Source: UBA2336 sp049306095 (GTDB taxonomy: Bacteria > Bacteroidota > Bacteroidia > Cytophagales > Cyclobacteriaceae). From it: DNA of 64,000 bases. Of this stretch, positions 32,320-41,168 are shown one piece after another. The position numbers and the translations under genes are program-made. The stretch is taken from contig JBAQPU010000032.1 in the NCBI GenBank assembly GCA_049306095.1, forward strand, positions 1-64,000, in the 5' to 3' direction. Below the pieces are notes generated by a model. It did no database searches, was not told where the DNA came from, and was given only the letters and a program-made list of their open reading frames with translations. Position 1 is the first letter of the stretch; every line of letters starts with the position of its first letter.

Positions 32320-33759
32320 ATGGACTTAAAATCAATAGTCGAAAAACTTAATCAATTAGATACTGTAAGCAACGAACTCGATGTGTCTGAGGCAGGACGA
32401 TCTGAAATGATCCATCAGGTGACGGATTATACAAATGGTTTTATTTCAGATTTGGAAAAGGTAAAAGGATTCAACGATAGAAAAGAGGGAAACCTTGCTA
32501 TTAAGAATTTAAAATCATCGCTACCCGAATTGCTGCGAACCTACCAGAAGGAGGTTGCTGAAACGGGGATTAACGCGGCCTCACCCAAGCACCTGGGGTA
32601 TATTCCGGGTGGCGGGGTTTTTACGGCAGCCCTTGCCGATTTTCTTGCTGCCGTTACCAATCCGTTTTCCAGTGTATACTTTGCCTCTCCGGGTGCGGCT
32701 ACCATAGAAAACGAAGTGATCAACTGGCTTAAATCTGTTTTCTCATTTCCCGAGCATGCCGTTGGCTGTTTAACATCGGGCGGCTCACTATCAACCCTGA
32801 TCGCACTTACCGCAGCCCGTGACAGGTTCAAAATCAAGAATGAATTGATTCCGAAAAGTGTTGTGTACCTCAGCGAGCAGGTGCATCATTCCACACAAAA
32901 AGCGTTGAGAATTATTGGTTTGGAAGATGTAATTATACGTTACGTTCCTGTTGGCGATAAGCACAAGATTAAGACGGACGCTTTAACCGGATTAATTGAA
33001 AGAGACAGCAAGGATGGTTTGAATCCGTTCCTGGTGATTGCAACTGCCGGGACTACCGATACGGGAGCAATAGATCCTTTAGACGATATTGCCAGCATCG
33101 CGGATAATTTCAAATTATGGTTTCATGTAGATGCCGCGTATGGCGGTTTCTTTATTTTATCATCAAAGAAAGATTTATTCAAAGGAATTGAAAGAGCTGA
33201 TTCGCTTATCGTAGACCCGCACAAAGGGCTGTTTCTTCCTTATGGCGTAGGAGCCGTGCTGGTGAAAGACAGCCATGCGGTGCTTCACTCACATTACTAC
33301 ACCGCCAACTACATGCAAGATGGGCGAAATGAAGAACTGTTGAAAAGTCCTGCAAACCTTTCGCCTGAATTAACGAAACATTTTCGCGGCCTTCGGGTTT
33401 GGCTGCCGTTGCAATTTCATGGCATAGAACCTTTCAGGGCCTGTTTGGAGGAAAAGCTTTTGCTGGTTTATTACTTCAGAATCAAATTGATCGAACGTGG
33501 ATTTTCTTTTGGGCCGGAGCCTGACTTATCGGTAAGTTATTTCTGGTACCCATTTGCGTCTGATGAAGACCGGCAGAATCGGCAACTCATGGAGGCTATC
33601 CACAAAGATGGTTCTGTATTTTTAAGTTCCTCTGTTATTCACGGTCGGTTTGTAATACGAATTGCCATTTTAGCATTCCGTACAAAAAAGAAAACCATTG
33701 ATGAGGCAGTTGAAATGATTGAACGGAGTTTGAATAAATTGTTGCAATCCGCAAATTGA
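32320..33759 (+). CDS. group II PLP-dependent amino-acid decarboxylase
   Basis: The 479-residue protein belongs to the aromatic-L-amino-acid/glutamate decarboxylase family. Landmarks are the PLP-stacking His in YLSEQVHHSTQKA (about 190), HVDAAYGG (about 268, the Asp pairing with the PLP ring nitrogen) and the Schiff-base lysine in DPHKGLFLPYG (about 306). Substrate specificity cannot be read from sequence alone; an aromatic amino acid would fit the tryptophanase and tyrosine phenol-lyase at the other end of the window. A small alpha/beta hydrolase gene follows 9 bp later. Confidence 0.87.
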   Translation: MDLKSIVEKLNQLDTVSNELDVSEAGRSEMIHQVTDYTNGFISDLEKVKGFNDRKEGNLAIKNLKSSLPELLRTYQKEVAETGINAASPKHLGYIPGGGVFTAALADFLAAVTNPFSSVYFASPGAATIENEVINWLKSVFSFPEHAVGCLTSGGSLSTLIALTAARDRFKIKNELIPKSVVYLSEQVHHSTQKALRIIGLEDVIIRYVPVGDKHKIKTDALTGLIERDSKDGLNPFLVIATAGTTDTGAIDPLDDIASIADNFKLWFHVDAAYGGFFILSSKKDLFKGIERADSLIVDPHKGLFLPYGVGAVLVKDSHAVLHSHYYTANYMQDGRNEELLKSPANLSPELTKHFRGLRVWLPLQFHGIEPFRACLEEKLLLVYYFRIKLIERGFSFGPEPDLSVSYFWYPFASDEDRQNRQLMEAIHKDGSVFLSSSVIHGRFVIRIAILAFRTKKKTIDEAVEMIERSLNKLLQSAN

Positions 33760-33768
33760 AACTATTGA

Positions 33769-34296
33769 ATGAAAAAACTAATTATCCTTTCGGATATGTG
33801 GGGAAGCGCAAAGTCAGACTGGATGTCACTGTACACTTCTGCACTTGCAACCTATTGTGAAATAAAATACTACGACTGTCGTGAGTTGGGAGATATTCCA
33901 AATAGTATTCAGGAAAAAGAAGCACTCCACATGTACTTCATAAACGGAGGTGTGGAAAAAGCAAAAACCAAACTGCTTCACTTAGTAAAGGAAACTCACT
34001 CGATTTTAGGATTTAGCATTGGAGGATATTTAGCGTGGAGGGCATGTTTGGCCGGTTTGAGAACTGAAAACATCTTTGCCATATCGTCAACGAGGCTTAG
34101 ATACGAGACCGAAAAACCGACATCCCGGATCGAATTGTTTTATGGTGATGAGGATTTACTGCGCCCCTCTGATGATTGGATGAGGAGTATGCAAATAGGG
34201 AGAAGACTGTTTAATAACGAGGGACATGATATGTACTTGAAAAAGGATGTTTCTGAAGTTATCTGTAAAAGCATCATATCCGTTTTGAGAGCTTGA
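33769..34296 (+). CDS. small alpha/beta-hydrolase-like protein
   Basis: The 175-residue protein has the hydrolase nucleophile elbow GFSIGG (about 86-91). A possible acid is in FYGDEDLLRP (about 127) and the histidine in NEGHDMY (about 152). It is shorter than typical members, with few lid elements. It is probably co-transcribed with the decarboxylase. The substrate is unknown. It is the last gene before the restriction-modification island. Confidence 0.7.
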   Translation: MKKLIILSDMWGSAKSDWMSLYTSALATYCEIKYYDCRELGDIPNSIQEKEALHMYFINGGVEKAKTKLLHLVKETHSILGFSIGGYLAWRACLAGLRTENIFAISSTRLRYETEKPTSRIELFYGDEDLLRPSDDWMRSMQIGRRLFNNEGHDMYLKKDVSEVICKSIISVLRA

Positions 34297-34719
34297 TGAT
34301 GGCTTCTAATATGACGCAACGCAACAACTGATATAGCGTTTACCCCTTAGTTGCCAGCCATAGGGTCAGGACAAATTGGTTTTCAAACAAAAACGGCTGA
34401 CGACTTCCTAATAAAGATTTCCCACGCGGACAAGTGAACGGCTTCGGGACAACTTGGACTTGAGAAAATCAATAACGTTGGACAGAATAAAAATTAATAC
34501 AGCCGACCCGGAGTTTACCCCGCACCAGCGGGGCTTTTTTAAGAAGAGTTCCTCTCCGAATTACACCGCTCATTTGGCACATGCCACAGCCGCGCAAACC
34601 CACCGCGACACCAAAGCTATGGCAAGAGCCAAATCCCCAGCGCACCAGAGAATCAAAACCACCAAATTCATTCAAATTTTACGTATTTTGACCGTTTGAA
34701 TCGAACTCAATAATAAAGA
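34297..34719. other. 423-bp non-coding left flank of the restriction-modification island
   Basis: No gene with a protein-like composition was found; an 81-codon frame at 34454-34699 has a low-complexity, unlikely product. The region holds a rho-independent terminator (34518-34540) and an inverted repeat TGGCA-CA-TGCCA at 34575-34586. It marks the point where local base and codon use becomes more A/T-rich by eye. Confidence 0.4.
34518..34540 (+). terminator. rho-independent terminator
   Basis: CCCCGC (34518-34523), loop ACCA, GCGGGG (34528-34533), then CTTTTTT. This is a textbook hairpin and T tract on the plus strand, 220 bp after the alpha/beta-hydrolase stop. It isolates the downstream hsdR gene. 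Confidence 0.75.
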
Positions 34720-37509
34720 GTGAAAAACGAAAAGCTGACACGGAAGGAAATCATCGACTTGCGACTAAAACAAGCAGGTTGGAATGTGACTGACCGAACT
34801 CAGGTAACCGAGGAGTTTGATATTCACCTGACAGTTGTTGAAGAACCAACAACTCCATACGCAGGACATCAATTCAGCGACTATGTTTTATTAGGCAAAG
34901 ACGGAAAGCCGCTTGCAGTAGTTGAAGCTAAAAAGACTGCTGTTGATGCAGCCATTGGACGAGAGCAAGCCAAACAATATTGCTACAACATTCAGACAAC
35001 GCAAGGCGGAGAATTGCCATTCTGTTTCTATACAAATGGACACGACATCTTTTTCTGGGACTTGGATAACTACCCGCCCAAAAAAGTTTACGGATTTCCA
35101 ACTCGTAACGACCTTGAACGATACGCTTACATTCGCAGAGCGAGAAAAACCTTAGCCGGTGAACTCATCAACACTAAAATTGCCGGACGTAATTATCAGG
35201 TAGCTTCTATCCGTGCCGTGATGGAAGCGGTTGAAAAACGAAAACGCAAGTTCTTGTTGGTGATGGCAACCGGAACAGGAAAGACCAGAACTTGTATTGC
35301 CTTGGTTGATGCACTCATGCGAGCAGGTTGGGCTGAACGGGTTTTGTTTCTGGTTGACAGAATTGCGTTACGCGACCAGACTTTGGAAGCATTTAAAGAA
35401 CATCTTCCAAACGAACCCCGTTGGCCAAAGCAAGGTGAAAAAGAAATTGCAACTGACAGACGGGTTTATGTTTCCACCTATCCGACAATGTTGAACATCA
35501 TTCGTGATGAGAATAAATCTTTAAGCCCTCACTTCTTTGACCTGATTGTAGTAGATGAAAGCCATCGAAGCATTTACAATACGTATCAGGAAATTCTCGA
35601 TTACTTCAATACCATCACACTTGGGTTAACAGCAACACCAACGGATGTAATTGACCACAACACTTTTCAGTTGTTTGAAACCGAAGATGGAGTTCCCACA
35701 TTTGCGTATTCGTATGAAGAAGCCGTAGACCATATCCCTCCTTTCTTGTGCAATTTTCAGGTGATGAAAATCAAGTCCAAGTTTCAGGATGAAGGGATTA
35801 GCAAACGAACCATTTCACTGGAAGACCAGCAGAAACTAATGCTGGAAGGAAAAGAGATTGAAGAAATCAATTATGAAGGGACTGACATTGAAAAGAAAGT
35901 CATCAATAAAGGAACCAATGCGCTGATAGTTCGGGAGTTCATGGAAGAGTGTATTAAAGACGCAAATGGTGTGTTACCCGGAAAAACCATTTTCTTTTGC
36001 GCTACAAAAGCACATGCAAGACGAATGGAAGAAATCTTCGATTCGCTTTATCCTGAATACAAAGGTGAATTAGCAAAAGTATTGGTCAGTGAAGACCCGC
36101 GAGTTTATGGCAAAGGTGGATTGCTCGACCAGTTCACCAACAACGATATGCCACGAGTGGCAATTAGTGTTGACATGTTAGACACCGGAATTGATGTTCG
36201 TGAATTGGTTAATCTTGTTTTCGCAAAACCTGTTTACAGTTACACCAAGTTTTGGCAGATGATTGGTCGGGGAACTCGATTGCTTGAAAAAGATAAAATA
36301 AAACCGTGGTGTACAGAAAAGGACACCTTCCTTATTCTTGATTGTTGGGACAACTTTGAGTACTTCAAACTCAATCCGAGAGGTAAAGAACTAAAAGCTC
36401 AAATCCCATTGCCTGTTCGGTTGTTTGGTGTTCGGTTAGAGAAAATTCAAGAAGCCCAGAATCAAGGCAAGAGTGAAATCGCACAAAAAGAAATTAAGAA
36501 AATCAGGAAGCAAGTTGAAGGCCTTCCTAAAAATTCAGTAGTCATTCTGGATGCCAAACATGAATTGCAACGACTAGACGATGAAAACTTCTGGAACAAC
36601 CTGACTTCAGACAAAATTGAGTTTCTGGAAGGTGTAGTGAAACCACTTTTCAGAACGGTTGCCGATGCCGATTTCAAAGCCATGCGTTTTGAGAAAGATA
36701 TAGTTGAAGCCTCGCTCGCGCAGTTAGCTGAGGAGAAAGAAAAATTTGAAACACTAAAGGAAAGTATTGTTGAAGAAATTGGGGAGTTGCCGTTAAGTGT
36801 AAACATTGTAGCCAAAGAAGAACCGCTTATCAGGCAATCTCAATCAAACCATTTCTGGTCAACCGTAACGGATGAAAAACTGGATGAGTTGATTAACAAA
36901 CTTTCTCCGTTAATGAAATTCCGTGAAGCGGTAATTCCATTGGCGCCTGCTAAGTTCAACTTCAAAGACCTTGTAAGTGAAAAGGAGTTCGTTGAGTTTG
37001 GGCCACAGCATGAGGCATTAAGTGTTGCCAAGTATCGTGAGTTAGTAGAACAAAAGGTTAACGAGTTAGTTTCGAGCAGTCCCATTCTGCAAAAGGTAAA
37101 GCAAGGGTTGGACATCACGCCAGAAGAAGCCGAACAATTAGCAGAAGAACTTCACAACGAGCATCCGCACATTACAATCGGTTTGCTTCGAAAAGTTTAC
37201 AACCACCGCAAAGCCGAGCTGGTACAATTCATTAAACACATTTTGGGAATTCAAGTTCTCGAAACATTTGCGGAGACCGTAACTAAATCATTTGACGATT
37301 TTGTGAATAAACATAGTTATCTCACAAGCCGCCAGTTGCAGTTTTTAGATTTGCTGAAAAACTTTGTATTGGATAAAGGTGAAGTCACCAAGCGAAACCT
37401 GATTGAATCACCTTTTACGATGATTCACCCGGAAGGCATTCGGGGTGTATTCAGCAACAAGGAAATAGATGAAATAATTGAGTTGACAAATAAAATATTG
37501 GCCGCGTGA
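34720..37509 (+). CDS. hsdR: type I restriction enzyme R subunit (nuclease-helicase)
   Basis: The 929-residue protein has an N-terminal endonuclease domain (PLAVVEAKK, about 66-74, the E-x-K of the nuclease core). The SF2 helicase motor shows Walker A MATGTGKTRT (about 184), DESHRS (about 278), GLTATPT (about 305) and motif VI QMIGRGTRL (about 513). Beyond about 650 is a helical coupling region. It translocates DNA and cuts when HsdM/HsdS meet unmodified sites. The start is GTG at 34720. Gene order is hsdR, two small accessory genes, hsdM, transposase, hsdS. Confidence 0.9.
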   Translation: MKNEKLTRKEIIDLRLKQAGWNVTDRTQVTEEFDIHLTVVEEPTTPYAGHQFSDYVLLGKDGKPLAVVEAKKTAVDAAIGREQAKQYCYNIQTTQGGELPFCFYTNGHDIFFWDLDNYPPKKVYGFPTRNDLERYAYIRRARKTLAGELINTKIAGRNYQVASIRAVMEAVEKRKRKFLLVMATGTGKTRTCIALVDALMRAGWAERVLFLVDRIALRDQTLEAFKEHLPNEPRWPKQGEKEIATDRRVYVSTYPTMLNIIRDENKSLSPHFFDLIVVDESHRSIYNTYQEILDYFNTITLGLTATPTDVIDHNTFQLFETEDGVPTFAYSYEEAVDHIPPFLCNFQVMKIKSKFQDEGISKRTISLEDQQKLMLEGKEIEEINYEGTDIEKKVINKGTNALIVREFMEECIKDANGVLPGKTIFFCATKAHARRMEEIFDSLYPEYKGELAKVLVSEDPRVYGKGGLLDQFTNNDMPRVAISVDMLDTGIDVRELVNLVFAKPVYSYTKFWQMIGRGTRLLEKDKIKPWCTEKDTFLILDCWDNFEYFKLNPRGKELKAQIPLPVRLFGVRLEKIQEAQNQGKSEIAQKEIKKIRKQVEGLPKNSVVILDAKHELQRLDDENFWNNLTSDKIEFLEGVVKPLFRTVADADFKAMRFEKDIVEASLAQLAEEKEKFETLKESIVEEIGELPLSVNIVAKEEPLIRQSQSNHFWSTVTDEKLDELINKLSPLMKFREAVIPLAPAKFNFKDLVSEKEFVEFGPQHEALSVAKYRELVEQKVNELVSSSPILQKVKQGLDITPEEAEQLAEELHNEHPHITIGLLRKVYNHRKAELVQFIKHILGIQVLETFAETVTKSFDDFVNKHSYLTSRQLQFLDLLKNFVLDKGEVTKRNLIESPFTMIHPEGIRGVFSNKEIDEIIELTNKILAA

Positions 37510-37546
37510 GTTGTCCCATAAAATCGGACAACCGAAATAGATATTG

Positions 37547-37571
37547 AAACCGTGACGGATTGTCACGGTTT
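37547..37571. repeat. perfect 10-bp inverted repeat between hsdR and the BRO-like gene
   Basis: AAACCGTGAC (37547-37556) and GTCACGGTTT (37562-37571) flank a GGATT loop. No T tract follows on the plus strand. It lies 20 bp before the next gene, so an operator for the BRO-like protein or an attenuator is possible. Confidence 0.6.
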
Positions 37572-37590
37572 GAAGTAAACAACAGAATAC

Positions 37591-38475
37591 ATGAGAAAAC
37601 AGAATGAAATTAAGGTTTTTGAAGACAAGCAGGTAAGGTCTGTTTGGGACGCAGAACAAGAGAAATGGTATATCTCCATTGTTGATGTCATTGCAGTGTT
37701 GACTGAAAGTGTTGACCCCGCAGCGTATTGGAGAAAACTGAAACAAAGACTTAAGGAAGAAGGAAGTGAACTGTCCCAAAAAATCGAACAGTTGAAAATG
37801 GAAGCCCCGGACGGCAAAATGCGCTTAACCGATGTTGCCGATACCGAACAACTTTTCCGCCTCATTCAATCCATTCCATCGCCAAAGGCCGAGCCCTTTA
37901 AACTTTGGTTGGCGCAAGTTGCTTCTGAACGGCTTGACGAAATGCAAGACCCTGAATTATCCATCGACCGTGCTTTGCAACAGTACTTGAATTTGGGCTA
38001 TTCTGAAAACTGGATTAACCAACGCCTGAAAAGTATTGAAGTACGCAAGGAGTTAACCAACGAATGGAAAAAACGCGGACTGAAAGAAGGTGTTCATTTC
38101 GCCACGCTAACCGACATCATTACCAAAGCGTGGTCTGACAAAACCACGAAAGAATATAAAATCCTGAAAGGCCTGAAAAAAGAAAACCTTCGGGACAACA
38201 TGACCAACACCGAACTGATTCTGAATATGTTGGCCGAGGCATCCGCGAAAGATATTTCGGAAGTCGTAAATCCAAAAACATTTGATGAGAGTAAAGTAGT
38301 GGCCAAACAGGGCGGTACGGTTGCGCGAAAAGCACGGTTAGAACTGGAAGCGCGAACGGGAAAGAAAGTAGTGAGCTCACTCAATGCCAAAAAACTGTCG
38401 GAATCAGGATTAAAAAAATTAAAGGATGCACAGGATAAAGGAAAATCGGACAAAAGGGGAAGAAAACAAAAGTAA
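37591..38475 (+). CDS. BRO-N/DinD-like protein in the restriction-modification operon
   Basis: The 294-residue protein starts with a Bro-N/antirepressor-type domain (VFEDKQVRSVWDAEQEKWYISIVDVIAVLT, about 9-38) and continues with DinD-like helical segments (WLAQVASERLDEMQDPELSIDRAL). A basic C terminus ends KGKSDKRGRKQK. E. coli DinD is a damage-inducible RecA inhibitor, and relatives often sit inside type I restriction loci. A DNA-binding or damage-responsive accessory role is inferred. The inverted repeat 20 bp upstream could be its own operator. Confidence 0.75.
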   Translation: MRKQNEIKVFEDKQVRSVWDAEQEKWYISIVDVIAVLTESVDPAAYWRKLKQRLKEEGSELSQKIEQLKMEAPDGKMRLTDVADTEQLFRLIQSIPSPKAEPFKLWLAQVASERLDEMQDPELSIDRALQQYLNLGYSENWINQRLKSIEVRKELTNEWKKRGLKEGVHFATLTDIITKAWSDKTTKEYKILKGLKKENLRDNMTNTELILNMLAEASAKDISEVVNPKTFDESKVVAKQGGTVARKARLELEARTGKKVVSSLNAKKLSESGLKKLKDAQDKGKSDKRGRKQK

Positions 38476-38480
38476 TTCAA

Positions 38481-38888
38481 ATGAAGGAAGAGGAGATTAC
38501 CTATAAAATTATAGGCTGTGCTATGAACGTGCACAATACATTAGGTAATGGATTCCAAGAAGTAATCTATCAAAGGTGTTTGGCTATTGAGTTGGAACGT
38601 GTCGGTTTAATTTTCGGGAGGGAAATAGAGCAGAAAATCTATTATGAAGGAATTGATGTCGGCACACGAAGAGCTGACTTTATTGTTGAAAACAAGATTG
38701 TGGTTGAGTTGAAAGCGGTAATCAACTTAGAAGATGTTCACCTTGCTCAGGCTAAAAACTATGTGGTGGCTTATGACTTGCCAACCGGATTACTGATAAA
38801 CTTCGGGGCAACAAGTTTGCAATACAAGAAAGTCTTTAATTCAAAGTATAATGTACGAGAAAATCATGCGAATCCTCAAATCAAGTAA
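38481..38888 (+). CDS. GxxExxY protein
   Basis: The 135-residue protein carries the family signature near its N terminus (LGNGFQEVIYQRCLAIEL). A PD-(D/E)xK-like core follows: DFIVENKIVVELKAV (about 72-86). GxxExxY proteins are small, widely scattered and of unknown function, with a nuclease-like fold. The ATG is 5 bp after the BRO-like stop, so it belongs to the same transcript. Insertion between hsdR and hsdM suggests an auxiliary cargo gene of the island. Confidence 0.85.
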   Translation: MKEEEITYKIIGCAMNVHNTLGNGFQEVIYQRCLAIELERVGLIFGREIEQKIYYEGIDVGTRRADFIVENKIVVELKAVINLEDVHLAQAKNYVVAYDLPTGLLINFGATSLQYKKVFNSKYNVRENHANPQIK

Positions 38889-38903
38889 ATCCTGATTCAG
38901 ACA

Positions 38904-40475
38904 ATGTTACAGAATAATAATACCTTAAAATCGCTCATTGATAAGCTATGGCAAAACTTTTGGGAAGGAGGCATTGCCAATCCCCTAACTGCGATTGAGC
39001 AAATTACCTACTTGCTTTTTATGAAGCGCTTAGATGATTTGGAAGCCAAGCGCGAACGCGATGCAGAATTTACTGGCGAGAAATATACATCACGCTTTAG
39101 CGGAAAGTTCACCGTACCGGGCAGCAATGAAAAGGTGAACAAAAAAGAATTGCGCTGGAGCGAGTTCAAACACAAGCCGGCTGAAGAAATGTTGCTGCAT
39201 GTGCAGACCAAAGTGTTTCCGTTTTTGAAAGAGTTAAACGGAAGCACTTCACCCTTTACCAAGCACATGGCCAATGCTGTGTTCATTATGCCCAAAGCAA
39301 GTTTACTGGTTTCGGCAATTAATATTGTTGAAGACATCTTTAAGGAAATTGAAAAAGATGCCACCGAAGGCGGCCACGCTTTTCAAGACATACAAGGCGA
39401 TGTGTATGAAATGCTGTTGAGTGAAATTGCCACAGCCGGAAAGAACGGACAGTTTAGAACTCCGCGACACATTATTAAACTCATGGCCGAGTTGGTGGCT
39501 CCGCAGTTAGGCCAGCGCATTGCCGACCCCGCTTGCGGAACGGGAGGATTTTTGTTGGGCGCATATCAATACATTCTAACCGACTTAGCAAGACAGAAAG
39601 GCAAAAAGAAAATTGAGAAAGATGAAGACGGTTTTGAACGTGCCGCCATCAGTGCCGTGCTTACGCAGAAAGTAAAATCCATTCTCGACCAGAGTTTTGT
39701 GGGCTACGATATTGATACCACCATGGTGCGTTTGGGATTGATGAACATGATGATGCACGGCATTGACGAACCCAAAATTGATTACAAAGACATCCTGAGC
39801 AAAAGCTACAATGAAGACAGCCAGTTTGATGTGATAATGGCAAACCCACCTTTTACAGGAAACATTGACAAAGGCGATATAAACGAAGGATTGAAACTGC
39901 CCACCACCAAAACCGAACTACTTTTTGTAGAACGCATTTTTAATATGCTGAAAATGGGCGGAACGGCTGCTGTGATTGTGCCAAGCGGGGTGATACAAAA
40001 CAGCGGTAAGGCCTTTGAAGCAGTGCGTAAACTGATTATTGAAAAAGCCGAACTAAAAGCCGTGATTGCCGTGCCCAGCGGAGCCTTTAAACCGTATGCA
40101 GGCGTAAGCACTGCCATTTTGATTTTTACCAAAGGCGGTGAAACCAACCATGTTTGGTTTTACGACATGCAGGCAGACGGCTACACGCTTGACGATAAGC
40201 GAAACAAAATTGCCGAAAGCGATTTGCCTGACATTGTAAAGCGGTATAAAGAACGTGTCACCCTGAGCGAAGTCGAAGGGGCCCGAAAACTGAAATACTT
40301 TACGGTGCCGAAAAAGGAAATAGTAGAAAACAACTACGACCTGAACCTAAGCAGCTACAAAGAAGAAGTGTATGAAGAAGTGGTGTATGAAAAACCGAAT
40401 GTGATATTTGGGAAATTGGAAAGTATGGAAGCAGAAATTCAAAAAGGCATTAACGAATTAAAAAAATTAATCTAA
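38904..40475 (+). CDS. hsdM: type I restriction-modification N6-adenine methyltransferase
   Basis: The 523-residue protein has the HsdM N-terminal helical domain, the AdoMet site DPACGTGGFLLGA (about 209-221) and the catalytic NPPF motif (MANPPFTG, about 312). It methylates adenine in the target defined by HsdS. A REP-like 20-bp sequence is translated in frame at 40261-40280 (residues TLSEVEGA). The last 17 codons (40425-40475) recur twice downstream. The stop TAA overlaps the transposase ATG as TAATG. Confidence 0.92.
   Translation: MLQNNNTLKSLIDKLWQNFWEGGIANPLTAIEQITYLLFMKRLDDLEAKRERDAEFTGEKYTSRFSGKFTVPGSNEKVNKKELRWSEFKHKPAEEMLLHVQTKVFPFLKELNGSTSPFTKHMANAVFIMPKASLLVSAINIVEDIFKEIEKDATEGGHAFQDIQGDVYEMLLSEIATAGKNGQFRTPRHIIKLMAELVAPQLGQRIADPACGTGGFLLGAYQYILTDLARQKGKKKIEKDEDGFERAAISAVLTQKVKSILDQSFVGYDIDTTMVRLGLMNMMMHGIDEPKIDYKDILSKSYNEDSQFDVIMANPPFTGNIDKGDINEGLKLPTTKTELLFVERIFNMLKMGGTAAVIVPSGVIQNSGKAFEAVRKLIIEKAELKAVIAVPSGAFKPYAGVSTAILIFTKGGETNHVWFYDMQADGYTLDDKRNKIAESDLPDIVKRYKERVTLSEVEGARKLKYFTVPKKEIVENNYDLNLSSYKEEVYEEVVYEKPNVIFGKLESMEAEIQKGINELKKLI
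40261..40280 (+). repeat. short dispersed repeat embedded in hsdM
   Basis: CCCTGAGCGAAGTCGAAGGG is an imperfect inverted repeat of a type I associate with dispersed intergenic REP-like elements in many bacteria. Here it lies within hsdM, in frame, and encodes a linker (VTLSEVEGA) near the end of the methyltransferase domain. Confidence 0.5.
40425..40475 (+). repeat. hsdM tail module, copy 1 (native end of hsdM)
   Basis: The 51-bp unit encodes MEAEIQKGINELKKLI and stop, then overlaps the next ATG as TAATG. Two diverged copies follow at 41118-41168 and 41372-41422. Each ends in the same stop-start junction. Confidence 0.85.
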
Positions 40476-40939
40476 TGTCGGGAACCTTTTCACAGATTTA
40501 TATTCAAGTAGTTTTTGCTGTGCAGAACCGGGAAAGTATGATTCATGAATCATGGGAAGAAGAACTGTATAAATACATTTCAGGAATTGTCAGAAACAAG
40601 GAGCAAAAAATGTTAGCCATAAATGGAATGCCTGACCACATTCATATCTTCATTGGAATGAAACCGTCCTGTTGTTTGTCAGATTTGGTTAGGGAAATAA
40701 AAAAGTCATCAAATGAGTTCATCACAGAAAAGAAGTTTTCAAAATTCAAATTTAATTGGCAGCAAGGATACGGAGCATTTTCATATAGCCATTCACAAAT
40801 TGATTCGGTGATAAAATATATCAAGAATCAAAAGCAACATCACAAGAAGCAAACATTTCGTGAGGAGTATTTGGATTTTTTGAAAAAGTTTGAAATAGAA
40901 TTTAAAGACGAATATTTATTCAAATGGATTGAAGAATAA
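40475..40939 (+). CDS. REP-associated tyrosine transposase (RAYT, Y1/IS200-like)
   Basis: The 154-residue HUH-superfamily protein has the metal-binding pair in MPDHIHIFI (about 48-56) and the nucleophilic tyrosine helix YSHSQIDSVIKYIKNQ (about 109-124). It is a single-domain Y1 transposase of the RAYT kind. It starts on the A of the hsdM stop codon, so it is translationally coupled. It is followed directly by an array of short hairpins like those RAYTs act on. No terminal IS ends were identified, so it is probably a domesticated or REP-mobilising enzyme and not a full IS200/IS605 element. Confidence 0.85.
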   Translation: MSGTFSQIYIQVVFAVQNRESMIHESWEEELYKYISGIVRNKEQKMLAINGMPDHIHIFIGMKPSCCLSDLVREIKKSSNEFITEKKFSKFKFNWQQGYGAFSYSHSQIDSVIKYIKNQKQHHKKQTFREEYLDFLKKFEIEFKDEYLFKWIEE

Positions 40940-40940
40940 C

Positions 40941-41168
40941 GAATCCGAAGGATTCAAATGTTTGTAGCAATGGCAAAAGAGGTTATCATCCGACCCTGAA
41001 AGGGTCAAATGTTTATAGAAAAGCAAACGATGGTTTTTATACGACCCCTTCGGGGTCGCATTCCCTCTATCCGGACGTTTTCTATAAGCATCAAATCCCT
41101 TCGGGATTATTAGAAACATGGAAGCCGATATTCAAAAAGGATTGAAGGAATTAAAAGAGTTGATGTAA
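40941..41168 (+). repeat. REP hairpin array, block A, ending in hsdM-tail copy 2
   Basis: Hairpins in order: GAATCC-gaa-GGATTC (40941-40955), GACCC-tgaaa-GGGTC (40992-41006), CGACCCC-ttc-GGGGTCG (41042-41058), ATCCC-ttc-GGGAT (41095-41107). The links share CAAATGTTTATAG. Positions 40992-41168 are nearly identical to 41245-41422. The block ends in a copy of the hsdM tail (41118-41168, MEADIQKGLKELKELM stop). One base is missing before the tail relative to block B. Confidence 0.85.

Noticed and set aside
34297..34719. Integron attC site or a short gene in the left flank of the restriction island
   Set aside because: No RYYYAAC/GTTRRRY pair with proper spacing was found and the 81-codon frame has an unlikely composition. 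Only a terminator is clear.
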